Positions 19,662-29,596 of a stretch of DNA of 64,000 bases are shown here, piece after piece; positions within the stretch are counted from its first letter, which is position 1; each line of letters begins with the position of its first letter. Position numbers and translations under genes: made by a program. This DNA comes from Azolla caroliniana. Taxonomy: Eukaryota > Polypodiophyta. The notes below the pieces were generated by a model. It saw nothing but the letters and a program-made list of their open reading frames with translations. It made no database searches and was not told the origin of the DNA. The stretch lies in contig JBHGNT010000020.1 of the NCBI GenBank assembly GCA_043228905.1, positions 2,294,001 through 2,358,000 of the forward strand, given 5' to 3'.

Positions 19662-21988
19662 ATTAGAAGAGTAGCTGGCATGAGGAGGTCAACTACGTCA
19701 GCTCTTCAGCCGAAATTTTGACGACCGACCCGAACATACTGTCCATAGAGAACCCAGTCGAATCAAAAGTTCTTCTTACAAATGAGGAATCGAGCACATG
19801 GCTCCTGGACTCGGGCGCATCGTATCATGTGACACCTCATTGATCTCAGTTTCGGCAATACTCAGACCGGCACTCCGACTCAGTTCAAGTCGGAAACTCG
19901 CAACACTCTGCTATAATCGGAATCAACACCATAGAGCTCAACCTTCCTGGGGGCTCTACACTCGTGCTACACAACGTTCGACACATTCCTGAGCTCTCAA
20001 GACCCTTGATCTCAGTCGGACAACTTGACAAAGCCGGCATCCGTGCCGGATTCTCATCAGGAGGGTGGACACTCCATAAAGGGAACCTCCTGCTTGCTCG
20101 AGGACCCAAGGTACACTCTTTGTATCCTTTATATGTCACACTCAAAGAGGGTGACTTATTTTTGGTTGATATCCCCGTGTCATCGTTATGGCATGGACGA
20201 CTTGGAAACCTCGGCAAGGCCGGCATAACGCACCTATCCAGAGCCGGTTACATCCCCAAGCTCTCCTTCTCGGATCACCAATTCTGTGAGAATTGCTAGT
20301 ACGGCAAACACGTAGCCACATCACACCCAACATCAGCACCAAGAGAATCGAGTCCCCTCGATTTGGTCCACTCAGACGTGTATGGCCCGATGCCACATCA
20401 GTCTCTTGGCGGTGCTTCGTACTTCGTCAGTTTTATTGACGACTCGACTCGGAAGGTGTGGGCTTACCCCATGAGAACCAAAGATCGGGTGTTCTCGATC
20501 TTCTCTGAATGGCTTGCAATGGTCGAAAATTAGACCAGTCGAAAACTGAAAGGTCTCCGAACCGACAATGGAGGAGAATTCAAGTCTGAAGAATTCGTCA
20601 AATTCTGCCGGGAACGCGGTATTCGATGTGTATTTACGGCACCCTATAGTCCGGAGCAGAACGGAATTGCTGAACGCATGAATCGGACGATTCAAGAACG
20701 CGTAGTATCCATGCTCCAACACTCCGGACTGTCGGATGGCTTCTGGGCGGAGGCTCTACTTACGGGAGTACACATAATAAATATCTCGCCAAGTAGAGCT
20801 CTAGGACTTGAAATACCTCAGGAAATATGGATCGACAGTAAGCCGAATTATGACAAACTGAGGATCTTCGGTTGCGAGGCGTATGCTGTCATACCGAAAG
20901 ACGACCGCCAGAAACTCGAACCAAGGTCACGGAAATGTGTTTTTCTTGGATATGGACCAGATGGCGAGATTGGATACCGACTCTAGGACCCCGAGCACAG
21001 ACAAATCATCCGAAGTTCGGACGTCGTGTTCAATGAGTCGGCTATGTATAAAACGGCCGAAAGGCCTATTGAAGTCCGAAGGGTAATATTTTCCGAAGTG
21101 CCAACCCTTCATGATGGCCCAACCCACAACACGAGATTGGTTTCATGGGTAACCGACAACTCTCGCACTGAATCCACCGATTCAGCACAGTCGAATGGCT
21201 CGGCTCCCGACCATCCGACATTGACACCCGGTGCGACTAGTCCAGTCATACCTCGCAGATCCGAGAGACTGTTGCAACCTCCAGAGAGGTACTCTCCTGG
21301 AATTTTCTTTACCAATGCCGGCGAACCGACGTCTTATGAAGAAGCATCGACACCTGCCGATTCAGCCACATGGCATCTGGTAGGAGTCGTCAACAGATTC
21401 ATGCACAACCCCGGCCGATCGCACTGGAACGCAGTAAAGCATGTGTTCAGATATCTAGCTGGCACAAAAGACCACGACATTCTTTTCGGCCCGAACTCAA
21501 CCTCAGGCGTAGTCGGTTACACCGACTCGGACTTCGCCGGTTGTGTGGACAGTCGGAAATCAACAACCGGATACTGTTTCAAATTCGGCAATGGAGCAAT
21601 CTCGTGGAAGTCGAAACTTCAAGAGTGCACATCCACCTCAACGACCAAAGCGGAATATGTAGCTACGTCCGACGCGGCAAAAGAAGCTTTATGGCTCGGT
21701 TGGCTGGCGCACACGTTTCGACAGGTCGACTCTTACTCGGCTCTAGTTGTCTACAGCGACAGTCAGGGTGTTGTTGCTTTGTCAAAAAATCCGGTTCACC
21801 ACAACGCCTCGAAGCACATCGACGTTCGATATCACTTCGTTTGGGACTGTGTCATTTCAGGGAAAATCAGTCTCGAGAAGATATCCACAACCAATAATGT
21901 CGCAGATGGAATGACCAAGTGTCTTTCGGTGGATCGTTTCCGGTCCCTTGGGCACCAGATGGGCGTAACCAAAAATCGGTCCAGTTAA
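19662..21988 (+). pseudogene. Copia-C protease-integrase-RNase H, RT core deleted
   Basis: Resumes Copia-C pol after GagPro-I. The protease site LLDSGASYHVT (about 19805-19835) is intact. Next come the GAG-pre-integrase domain (19964-20299), the integrase core with SDVYGPM, RTDNGGEF and SPEQNGIAERMN, and an RNase H frame (21026-21988) with GYTDSDFAG, SKHIDVRYHF and NVADGMTK. In this last frame SYEEAS...DSATWH at the RT start joins directly to VGVVNRFMHNPGRSHW at the RT end. About 250-280 codons, including the YVDD box, are missing without breaking the frame. Stops interrupt the rest (for example TAG at 20297 and 20533). Confidence 0.88.
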
Positions 21989-22167
21989 ATTCGAACACAC
22001 ATCACAGGATGGTTTCGAACCACCGACATCGGTTCTCTAAGGATCGGCTTTAGCTCTTCCGACCCGACCGATTCAGTCTTCTGTCTTCGGATCTTGCCGA
22101 CTCTGACAAAACCGATCTGTTTGATAAACCTTGTATATATACCTGTAATTCTTTAAGATAACCCATG

Positions 22168-22479
22168 TGTCAAATACGAGTGTATAATGGCCGTATTCAC
22201 ACTGTCCCTTTGGACAACCCAAGTTCGGATGCTATTTCTGTAAATAGCATAAAGGGCACTTGCCCTAGGATAGTCACTATATAAAGTGACTTTGTAACCT
22301 TTAGTGAAGGTTGGTTGTCATTTGTAACTATTGTTATTGCAATATAACGTTTTCCTTTGTGCCTTTGGCCCTCTCTCTCTCTCTCCCTCTCTCTGTGTCT
22401 ATCTTGCTCATGTATACACAGGTTCTTCTTCATCACGAATGTTGCTTGCACTTCCGCATTGACGGCCTTGTCCCCAACA
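22168..22479 (+). repeat. Copia-C 3' LTR
   Basis: 312 bp, begins TGTCAAATACGAG and ends CCCCAACA. It is shorter than the 5' LTR, mainly in the CT microsatellite. Confidence 0.92.
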
Positions 22480-22484
22480 TCGAC

Positions 22485-23771
22485 CAAATAGTAGAGCCTG
22501 TTGCGAACAATCTTGGAATCGAGGATGGTGGCAACCTTGTCCTCAGGTCCATCTTCAAGTTCGATCGGAGGTGGAGGTGGTTTGATACGATCTGGGATAC
22601 TGTTGTCTCGATAGGGTTCTAGAAGAGAACTATGAAATACTGGATGTATCCATAGTTGCGGAGGTAGATCAAGACGAAAAGCAACATCATTAATTTTTTC
22701 GATAATACGGAAAGGCACCAATCGCCGATAATCCAATTTATCGCATGGGTGAGTAGTCTTGATGTGTCGTCGTAATAGCCATACCTGATCTCCAATGTTA
22801 AAACTGGATGGAAGCCGATGACGATCTGCATAATCCTTGTGTGTTTGTTGAGCTTGCTGTAAATGAGTAGATAAATCCTCTTGTATCTTGCATAACTGCT
22901 CCAAACGATCCTCTACACAAGGATTTGTGGGTAACTCTAGAGTTTCAAATACACACCATCGGGGATGATAGCCCGCATAAGCATAAAATGGTGTAATCTT
23001 AGTTGATGAGTGGACAGAGTTATTATACGCAAATTCGGCGAAGTGGACAATATCCGCCCAATCATCATGGTGATAGCTTAGAAAACACCGAAGATACTGT
23101 TCCATCGTTTGATTTGTTCGTTTTGCTTGTCCGTCTCTTTGCGGGTGGTAGCCGAATGAGAGGTTACAAGTGACCTTGAGCATTTTGAAGAGGTGCCTCT
23201 AGAATTTCGAGAGGAACTGGGGTCCACAATCGCTGATGATACTATTGGGGAGGCCATGATGCCAACATACCTCACGCATGAAAGTTTCGGCGGTTTCTTC
23301 ACTAGTGATTTCCTTAGTACATGGAAGGAAATGGGCCATCTTCGTATATCAATCTACTACTGTTAAGATTGCATCGAATCCCTTAGAAACTAGAAGATTT
23401 GTGATGAAATCTAGAGCAATGGATTGCCATGGCTTGCTTGGAATTGGTAATGGTTCCAATAAACCATATGGATGATGTCTTGGCATCTTTGCTCTAGGGT
23501 TTACTAAATCTAACTTTTTAGTACTACCAAAATGCCCAACTGTATATTTGTCATGACAATTTTGGACTACTCGAAGGTGACAAGAACCATTAGGAACATA
23601 CAAGAGCTTCTTAAAGAATAGTAATCCATCATGACATTCAAATTGTTGCGACTGTGAACAAGATGCCCGAGAGGGATCGATTTGTGCTAGAATGGCTTGA
23701 GCAAGAGCATCTGTCTTTAAGTCCTCATGTATGGTATCGATAATGTGGGAATCTAATGGCATATTGAAAAC
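22485..23771 (-). pseudogene. Gypsy-A integrase
   Basis: Integrase region interrupted on both sides, by solo LTR G at 23776 and Copia-C at 22479. It keeps AKMPRHHPYGLLEPLP, the first catalytic Asp in IALDFITNL, the Glu region YHPQRDGQAKRTNQTMEQYL and the C-terminal VWLLRRHIKT block, up to the start of the chromodomain. The HHCC motif is damaged: sequence between LDLV and RAKMP is deleted, removing the CX2C half. Confidence 0.9.
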
Positions 23772-23775
23772 CCGC

Positions 23776-24420
23776 TGTCGTGAAGAAAACCGGCCCTAAG
23801 AAGAATCAAAGAGTTAAAGGCGTGAACCCGCCTTTGCACGAGTGTGCGTGAATTGATACATTGTACATAACTAGGAATAGGACGGCTGATGTAAACATGC
23901 TAGGTATTAGATATTTATTAGGAAATTGATGAATATCTTTGTTCGGAGGGACAGAGAATAAAGTTGACGTGTTTTGATGTAACGGCCTCCTCGACGACCT
24001 ATAAAAGGGAGGGAAGAAGAAGAAGAAGGATCATGTTTTTCTAAGGGAAGAAGGAGGTGTTGTCGAACTGGGAACCGAGCTCTCTCTTCCTTAATCATCA
24101 TTCTCTGCAGGGTTTCCATCGTTGTAATTGTCACTGTTATTGTAATTGAATCTCTTGTTTCCGTCTATCTATGTTATCCGTGTCATCTGTGTTATCCGTG
24201 TTTCTGGGAGTGTCTTCTTTCACTTCTCTCGAGTGTGCTCCTTGATTAAGTCGGTATACGCGTTGGTTGTTCAATCAGTGGGCAAGTGCCGCCGGCTGCT
24301 GACAGGTCTAGCAGGCCTTACACTTGCGGGCTTCTCGCTTCCTCTTGTCTCTCTTGCTCCTCGGTTCAAGGCCCCCGTGGTCAAACCTTAATTCACACGC
24401 AAAAGCGAAACAACGCGACA
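23776..24420 (+). mobile_element. Solo LTR G
   Basis: 645 bp, TGTCGTGAAGAAAAC...AACGCGACA, flanked by exact CCGC duplications (23772-23775 and 24421-24424). TATA box TATAAAAGGG at 24000-24009 gives a plus orientation. Termini and 4-bp duplication place it with the D/H/I group. It interrupts Gypsy-A pol between the RNase H tether and integrase. Loss of the internal region implies recombination between two LTRs. Confidence 0.92.
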
Positions 24421-24424
24421 CCGC

Positions 24425-25767
24425 GTTGCTTGGAGTTGTGCCGGTCCCATGGTTACTTGCTTTTGGTTATCGAATGTTGGCTCACCGGGACACAGTGCTA
24501 TATACGAGCACCGCGATAAGGCATCTGCCTTCCCTTCCTGCTTCCTAGGATGATATGTAATTTGAAGTGGAAACGAGTGAGGAATTGGGCCCACTAAGCT
24601 TGACGTCGATTTAATACATAAGCATTCTGGAAGTAGGCAAGATTTTTGTGATCACTGAATACGGTGACTTGATGAGAAGATCCCTCTAGAAAATGCCTCC
24701 ATTGAGTAAAAGAGTCCACTATTGATAATAGCTCTTTATCATCAATTTCATAGTTGATTTCGGTGGCGTCAAACTTGCGTGAGTGGAAACCCACAGGATG
24801 TAGCTTTTCATCATCTCCTTGTTGTGAAAGATTGCTACCCAAGGCAAAATCTGACCCGTCTGCTTCAATCATGAAAGGTTTTGCCAGATCAACATGAGCT
24901 AGAATAGGAGCTTATGTGAATGCCTTCTTAAGACTCTCAAAAGCCATGTGCGCTTCTTTAGACAAAAAAATGATTGCCCCTTCTTGGTAAGCTATGTGAG
25001 AAGCAGAATAAGCTTTGAGTAATCTTGTATAAACTTGTGGTAAAAATTGGCAAAGCCTAAAAAGTATTGCACATCTTGCAACGAATGTGGATTCTACCAC
25101 TCTATCATAGTTTTGACCTTAGCTGGATCCATAGAGATGCCTTCCGAGGAGATGATATAGCCTAGAAATTTCACCTGGTTGCACTCGAAACTACATTTTT
25201 CTAGTTTTGCATAAAGAACATGTTCTCGAAGCCATTTTAGTACTAACACTACATGAGAATCATGCTCTTCTTCGGTCTTCAAATAAACCAGTAGATCATC
25301 CAAATAGATGATCTCAGAATATATCATTTTCCATGTGATGGAAGATTGTTGGTGCATGGCATGACCGTATACTCGAACTGCCCATATCTGGTGCAAAACG
25401 CGGTCTTCCATTCATCACTTGGTCAGATCTGTACGAGGTTATATGCTCCTCGTAAGTTGATCTTTGTGAAGAACCTTGCACCATTGATCCGTTTTAAAAG
25501 ACTTGAGATAGGGGGTAGTTCATACCTATTCCTGATGGTGACGTTATTCAAGCCACGGTAATCTATGACGAGACAAAGTGACCCATCCTTTTTCTTGACA
25601 AAGAAAATGGGTGCGCCAGCTGGAGATTTCGAATCTTGAATAAAACCGTTTGCTGAATTCTCCTCTATATAGGCTCGAAAGACTTCTAGCTCGGTTGGTG
25701 ACAAGTTGTATATCAAGCCCCATGGTTGATCTTTTCCCGATTGTAAATCAATGGGGCAATCATATAG
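24425..25767 (-). pseudogene. Gypsy-A reverse transcriptase and RNase H
   Basis: RT blocks in order on the minus strand: GAPIFFVKKKDGSL, VIDYRGLNNVTIRNRYELPP (25423-25716), a catalytic IYLDDLLVY (25094-25411), GYIISSEGISMDPAKV, then RNase H (24594-24872) with MIEADGSDFALGSNLSQ, INYEIDDKELLSIV and VFSDHKNLAYFQN. The tether HPRKQEGKADALSR (24388-24594) leads to integrase. Several frameshifts and stops separate these pieces. Confidence 0.9.
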
Positions 25768-26547
25768 TTAGTGGGGAGGAAGCATATTGTCTTGTACTTT
25801 ATTGAACACATCAACATAATGACGATATTTATCTGGAAGTTTTACTGATACTACGAAGACAAACATTGCTTCCTTGCGTCCTTCCTCACGCAATTGACGT
25901 AGCGAAATGGTTGCAATCCTATGAATAGATCCCCATATTTCTCTTGTTCTCCAATCTATGATTGGGTTATGTAATTCGAACCATGGTAACCCCAAGACAA
26001 TTGGATGTTCTGGACTACTAATTATATTAAATAATACTACACACACCAAGTTATCTAGGACAACCTGAATTGGCTCTAACTCTTCTACAATTTTTTCGGA
26101 AGTAATGGGACGACTATCAATAACTACTACAGATGTTGGGCAAGAAAGTTTTCTTAGGGATATCTGATGAGCTTGGGAAAAATTCCTATCCATAAAGCAA
26201 GAGTTGGCTCCGGAATCTAAGAGTGCTAAGACATGTATTGAAGGAATGCTTTTAGTACTAACCATTACTGGACCTAACAACACATTGCTAACCTGCTTAG
26301 AGGAAATGGAACCACTGATGGGCTGCACAAATCTAGGGTTGTCAGACCAAACGGCTCCTATTTTGGCTGGAGTCTTCTTCTAGTTGACTAAGGATTTCAA
26401 ATATGTTTGAAAGGCTTGGGCTATTAGTACTATTAGGACTATCAAATATTCCTACTTAAATAGACACGGGTTTAGTACAATTAAAATTATTGATTATTTT
26501 GTTTACCTGTCTTCTTGGCCTATGGGGACAGTTCACCGCAATATAAA
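25768..26547 (-). pseudogene. Gypsy-A protease and Gag C-terminal remainder
   Basis: A 186-codon frame (25768-26328) holds a retropepsin with the canonical LLDSGANSCFMD and the flap-side HPIVLGLPW. Further right, to 26547, is the second half of the Gag zinc knuckle, whose first half lies at 30523-30560 beyond GagPro-D; its histidine is not conserved. Confidence 0.85.
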
Positions 26548-26611
26548 CCGGTGTCGTGAAGGATTTGCTTCACGATATAAAAATAAATTTAAATATTGAA
26601 TTCAATAATAT

Positions 26612-26682
26612 TTCAAACACTTGAACCCCCAACCTTATAAACCAAGCACAATGTATATACCACTAGGGTAGGCTATTTGTTT
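26612..26682 (-). other. tRNA-like module 1 in GagPro-D U3, antisense
   Basis: Minus strand: TAGCCTACCCTAGTGGTA from 26674 (A box with a short insertion) and GGTTCAAGT from about 26629, 45 nt apart. Confidence 0.55.
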
Positions 26683-26751
26683 TTAGAAATGTTATCAAGA
26701 ATGTGCTTCACTATATAAGAATCAACTTAAATATTGTATTAAGTAAAATTG

Positions 26752-26815
26752 AGGGACTTGAACCTTCAACCTTGTATATCAAGCACAAAGCATACACCAC
26801 TAAGCTAGGTTATTT
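26752..26815 (-). other. tRNA-like module 2 in GagPro-D U3, antisense
   Basis: The best tRNA-like copy. A box TAGCTTAGTGG (from 26807) and B box GGTTCAAGTCC (from 26765) both fit consensus, 42 nt apart. Between them TTGTG-CTTGATA-TACAA can form a 5-bp anticodon-like stem with a 7-nt loop. The acceptor stem is not paired. Confidence 0.7.
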
Positions 26816-26879
26816 GTTTTAGGGTTATATCCATCATTATACTTATCCCAATACATGGGAGCTCAAATGAGCATGATGT

Positions 26880-26990
26880 CTATCATGCATCACATGCAAT
26901 GCATGTGCGCCAAATGGTGATCATGCATCAGATGTAACTCATGCATTACATGCATGCCATTACCATATGCATGGAAATACTTATAAAAAG
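26880..26990 (+). promoter_or_regulatory. GagPro-D U3 promoter: CATGCA cluster and TATA box
   Basis: At least six CATGCA or TGCATG hexamers in about 95 bp, immediately upstream of TATAAAAAG. CATGCA is the RY core bound by B3-domain factors of the ABI3/FUS3/LEC2 group in seed plants. Binding here is not shown. Confidence 0.55.
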
Positions 26991-27053
26991 AGGGGATAGG
27001 AAAACAAAAGGGGATCAATCAAGGGAGAGAGAGAAAATAATACAATCAAGTAG

Positions 27054-27123
27054 AGAAGACTAGCTCATTGGGTGGAGAACCTCTCGTTTCGATCTTGAGG
27101 TCGTGGGTTCAAATCAAGGGTCG
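27054..27123 (+). other. tRNA-like module in GagPro-D leader, sense
   Basis: A box TAGCTCATTGG at 27061 and B box GGTTCAAATCA at 27106, 45 nt apart, with an ACCTC/GAGGT stem between. AGGTCGTGGGTTCAAATC resembles the 3' half of a tRNA. Copied in the 3' LTR at about 30099-30168. Confidence 0.65.
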
Positions 27124-27512
27124 GTAGAGAATGTGTTCAGTTTGCAATCAAGGATTGTAAAGTTGGTAAAATATTGTCTTTTTAATATACATCATGTTTA
27201 TATCAAATACTCTTGCTTATTGATTCATACTTTGTCTCAATCTTCCTTATTAAATCATATTTTGTCTCTATCTTGCTTCTTGAATCATATATTGTCTCTA
27301 TCTTCTATCTATTCTCATCTCTCTCTCACACGCACATTACTCGTAACTCTTCTTCTTGCTACTCTTAACCTTTCTAACATCACCATACAAGCCTTATTAA
27401 AATTTAAGTTCCTTCAACTCCCCTTAACCTTCGTCCCTGCGACTTCGCCGCACGAACCACAACTACCCCGACACATTTGGTGAACCCGACGTGAAGGCGG
27501 CGACGAGGAGAA

Positions 27513-29558
27513 ATGGAGGAGCAAATGAGGCTTATGTGTACGATGATGGAACGAGTGATGCGGGAACAAGGGATGATGGCAAGCATCGACAAAGCCGTCG
27601 ACAATATTCTCGCACGAGTAAGAATCTTCGAAGGTATAAATTTAACAAGATTTCTGAAGATTTATAATGAAGAAATGCTTAAACGCGGTGTCGACGAAGC
27701 TACAAAAATTAATAGCTTTAGTCGAGTCGCTGCAATTGGGCTACAAGAGAGGATCCAAGAGCTCCAAAGGGAGAATCAGACATGGACAACATTCGAAAGG
27801 GCATTACTCAATGAATACAACCTCAACGATATGTCAAGGATGACAAGGCGAGCTTTCATGGATTGGGTAGAGTCTAATAAACATTTAAGTGTTTTGGAAG
27901 TATTAAAAGAGTTTTCTGAAAGATTTGAGCAACTAAATGTTAGAGATAGAAATATAATAGTGCCAGATAAAGTCATATTGTTTCTACAAGCTACTAATAT
28001 TAAAGACAGGAAGGACTTGGGAATGCTTTTAGAAGATCAGAACAGTCCAAGTGGACTTACCGAAGACTGGGAGGAGGTGAAAAGGACGTGCACCCATTTC
28101 TACAAAAGAAAGTTATGGTTTATGGAGTTGCCCGACAGAAATGATGAAGAAATGGGGAATGAGTCGGGAGAAAAGAAAGTAGAAGAATCACTCTTACACG
28201 AATTGGTGAAAGGCATGAAAGACTTGTCGATCAAAATGACGAAGCTAGAATCGGGACAAAGCTCGACTTCATCAAGGCAAGGAGGTGGAATGGTGCGAAG
28301 GTGTATGTGGTGTGATAGTATCGACCACCAGAAGAAAGATTGTCAAGAGCATAGGGATGCTCTTAATCATAATAAAATCTACTATCAAGATGGCAAGATT
28401 CACTCGACAGAGACTCGACAACCACTTCAACTTAACTTCGGGCGAGGAGGAATGAAAAAGCTAATGGAAGATGCCGAGAGAGAAACGACTCAAGCGATAC
28501 AATCCGTGGCAACCTTAGGATTGCGCGTAGAAGACTCATATGGTGGATCTGAATTTTGGCAAGATGTGATGGATTATGCAAGAAAAGGGAAGGTTCGAGT
28601 GGATGAATTAAAAAGAGCGGGAGATGAAATACGAAACTTCACTGGATGGAATGATCCAGTAGATGCGCTATCAGCATTCGCCCAAGTGAATGCACAAGAT
28701 GTGCTAGTGGAAGAGAAGCGGAAGAGAGCTAAGGAAGCTGATCCAACAAAGAAACACGAGACACAAGAACAACTTCAGAGAAGAGAGATGGAAAAGAATG
28801 CTCATGAGTCGAAAGAAGCTGATAAAGTAAAAGGGAAGACAAACCCAACTTTCCAGCTTGCGTCGGACACAGAAGACGTGACAGATTTAAAACACATCAC
28901 GAAAGAAGTTACGAGAGTGTGTTCAGCAACACTCCAAGATCTAGATCGTGACACCATCAATGTTGCAAGTGTTAAGAAGATAAATAATATTGCAATTCAT
29001 GAAGGGGATAGGAGTCATTATACAAAGAACCATTGGACTCAAGCAACAACAAAGGCGCCTACAAAAATTGCGGAGCAACAAATTCCTTATATTTCTTTGA
29101 TAGATCATGGATCAAAAATTAACATGATGTCTTCGGAATGTTATGCTCAAGGAAGGTGGCCAATAGATAATAATCATGGGTCGAAGAAAATAGTTGCAAC
29201 AAAGATGACGGAGGATCTATTCGGAGCATGTCCCAGTGTGAAAGTAACAATGGGAGATGTGTCGGTGGATCAAAATTACTATGTGCAAGATGGATCAACC
29301 TACCCCGTCATCCTTGGTCAATCATACAATAGCGTAGTATGTATAGAAACAAAGGATGGTGAACCATACATCAACGTAGTAAGGATGGAAACAACTGTGA
29401 TTGATGATGATTCGACTTTCGTGAGGATCAAGATTCAGGATGGAAGGAAGAGGGGCCAGTTCTTAACCATGACGTCTAACCGTGAAAGAAACAAAGAATG
29501 GTTGAGGGAAGATCCAGCTCAAAAACGGAATGAAGAGTATTTTCAAGATTTTGGATGA
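27513..29558 (+). CDS. GagPro-D Gag-protease polyprotein
   Basis: 681 codons, unbroken. Residues about 1-250 are helical Gag core (INLTRFLKIYNEEM; LQERIQELQRENQTW; SRMTRRAFMDWVE; IKDRKDLGMLLEDQNSPSGL). The zinc knuckle CMWCDSIDHQKKDC sits near residue 268, followed by LQLNFGRGGMKKLMEDA, shared with I. The C-terminal third is retropepsin-like: ISLIDHGSKINMMS, then VKVTMGDVSVDQ, then YPVILGQSY. The catalytic triplet is D-H-G rather than D-S/T-G, as in I. The start ATG lies 17 bp past the PBS. No RT, RNase H or integrase motif is present. Confidence 0.9.
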   Translation: MEEQMRLMCTMMERVMREQGMMASIDKAVDNILARVRIFEGINLTRFLKIYNEEMLKRGVDEATKINSFSRVAAIGLQERIQELQRENQTWTTFERALLNEYNLNDMSRMTRRAFMDWVESNKHLSVLEVLKEFSERFEQLNVRDRNIIVPDKVILFLQATNIKDRKDLGMLLEDQNSPSGLTEDWEEVKRTCTHFYKRKLWFMELPDRNDEEMGNESGEKKVEESLLHELVKGMKDLSIKMTKLESGQSSTSSRQGGGMVRRCMWCDSIDHQKKDCQEHRDALNHNKIYYQDGKIHSTETRQPLQLNFGRGGMKKLMEDAERETTQAIQSVATLGLRVEDSYGGSEFWQDVMDYARKGKVRVDELKRAGDEIRNFTGWNDPVDALSAFAQVNAQDVLVEEKRKRAKEADPTKKHETQEQLQRREMEKNAHESKEADKVKGKTNPTFQLASDTEDVTDLKHITKEVTRVCSATLQDLDRDTINVASVKKINNIAIHEGDRSHYTKNHWTQATTKAPTKIAEQQIPYISLIDHGSKINMMSSECYAQGRWPIDNNHGSKKIVATKMTEDLFGACPSVKVTMGDVSVDQNYYVQDGSTYPVILGQSYNSVVCIETKDGEPYINVVRMETTVIDDDSTFVRIKIQDGRKRGQFLTMTSNRERNKEWLREDPAQKRNEEYFQDFG

Positions 29559-29596
29559 ACTTTGCACAACCAGTGTGCAAGTTCAGAGGGGGTGGG

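Larger units (their letters stand above)
11004..22479 (+). mobile_element. Copia-C, interrupted Ty1/copia element
   Basis: LTRs at 11004-11333 and 22168-22479 end in TG...CA. Flanks are TTGAC (10999-11003) and TCGAC (22480-22484), one transition apart. The PBS TGGTATCAGAGC is at 11336. From 11349 to 11899 is an untranslated leader without ORFs of note. gag follows at 11900, then GagPro-I (with Gag-H inside), then the rest of pol from 19662. The RT catalytic core is deleted, so the element could not replicate by itself. Confidence 0.92.
26552..27473 (+). repeat. GagPro-D 5' LTR
   Basis: 922 bp. U3 has two antisense tRNA-like modules, then a cluster of CATGCA/TGCATG motifs (26880-26975), then TATAAAAAG at 26982-26990. 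Downstream of the TATA box is a sense tRNA-like module (27054-27123). Confidence 0.95.

Noticed and set aside
26612-27123. Functional tRNA genes in the D LTR
   Set aside because: A and B boxes are good, but acceptor stems do not pair and the anticodon arms are incomplete; they are tRNA-like, not tRNA genes.
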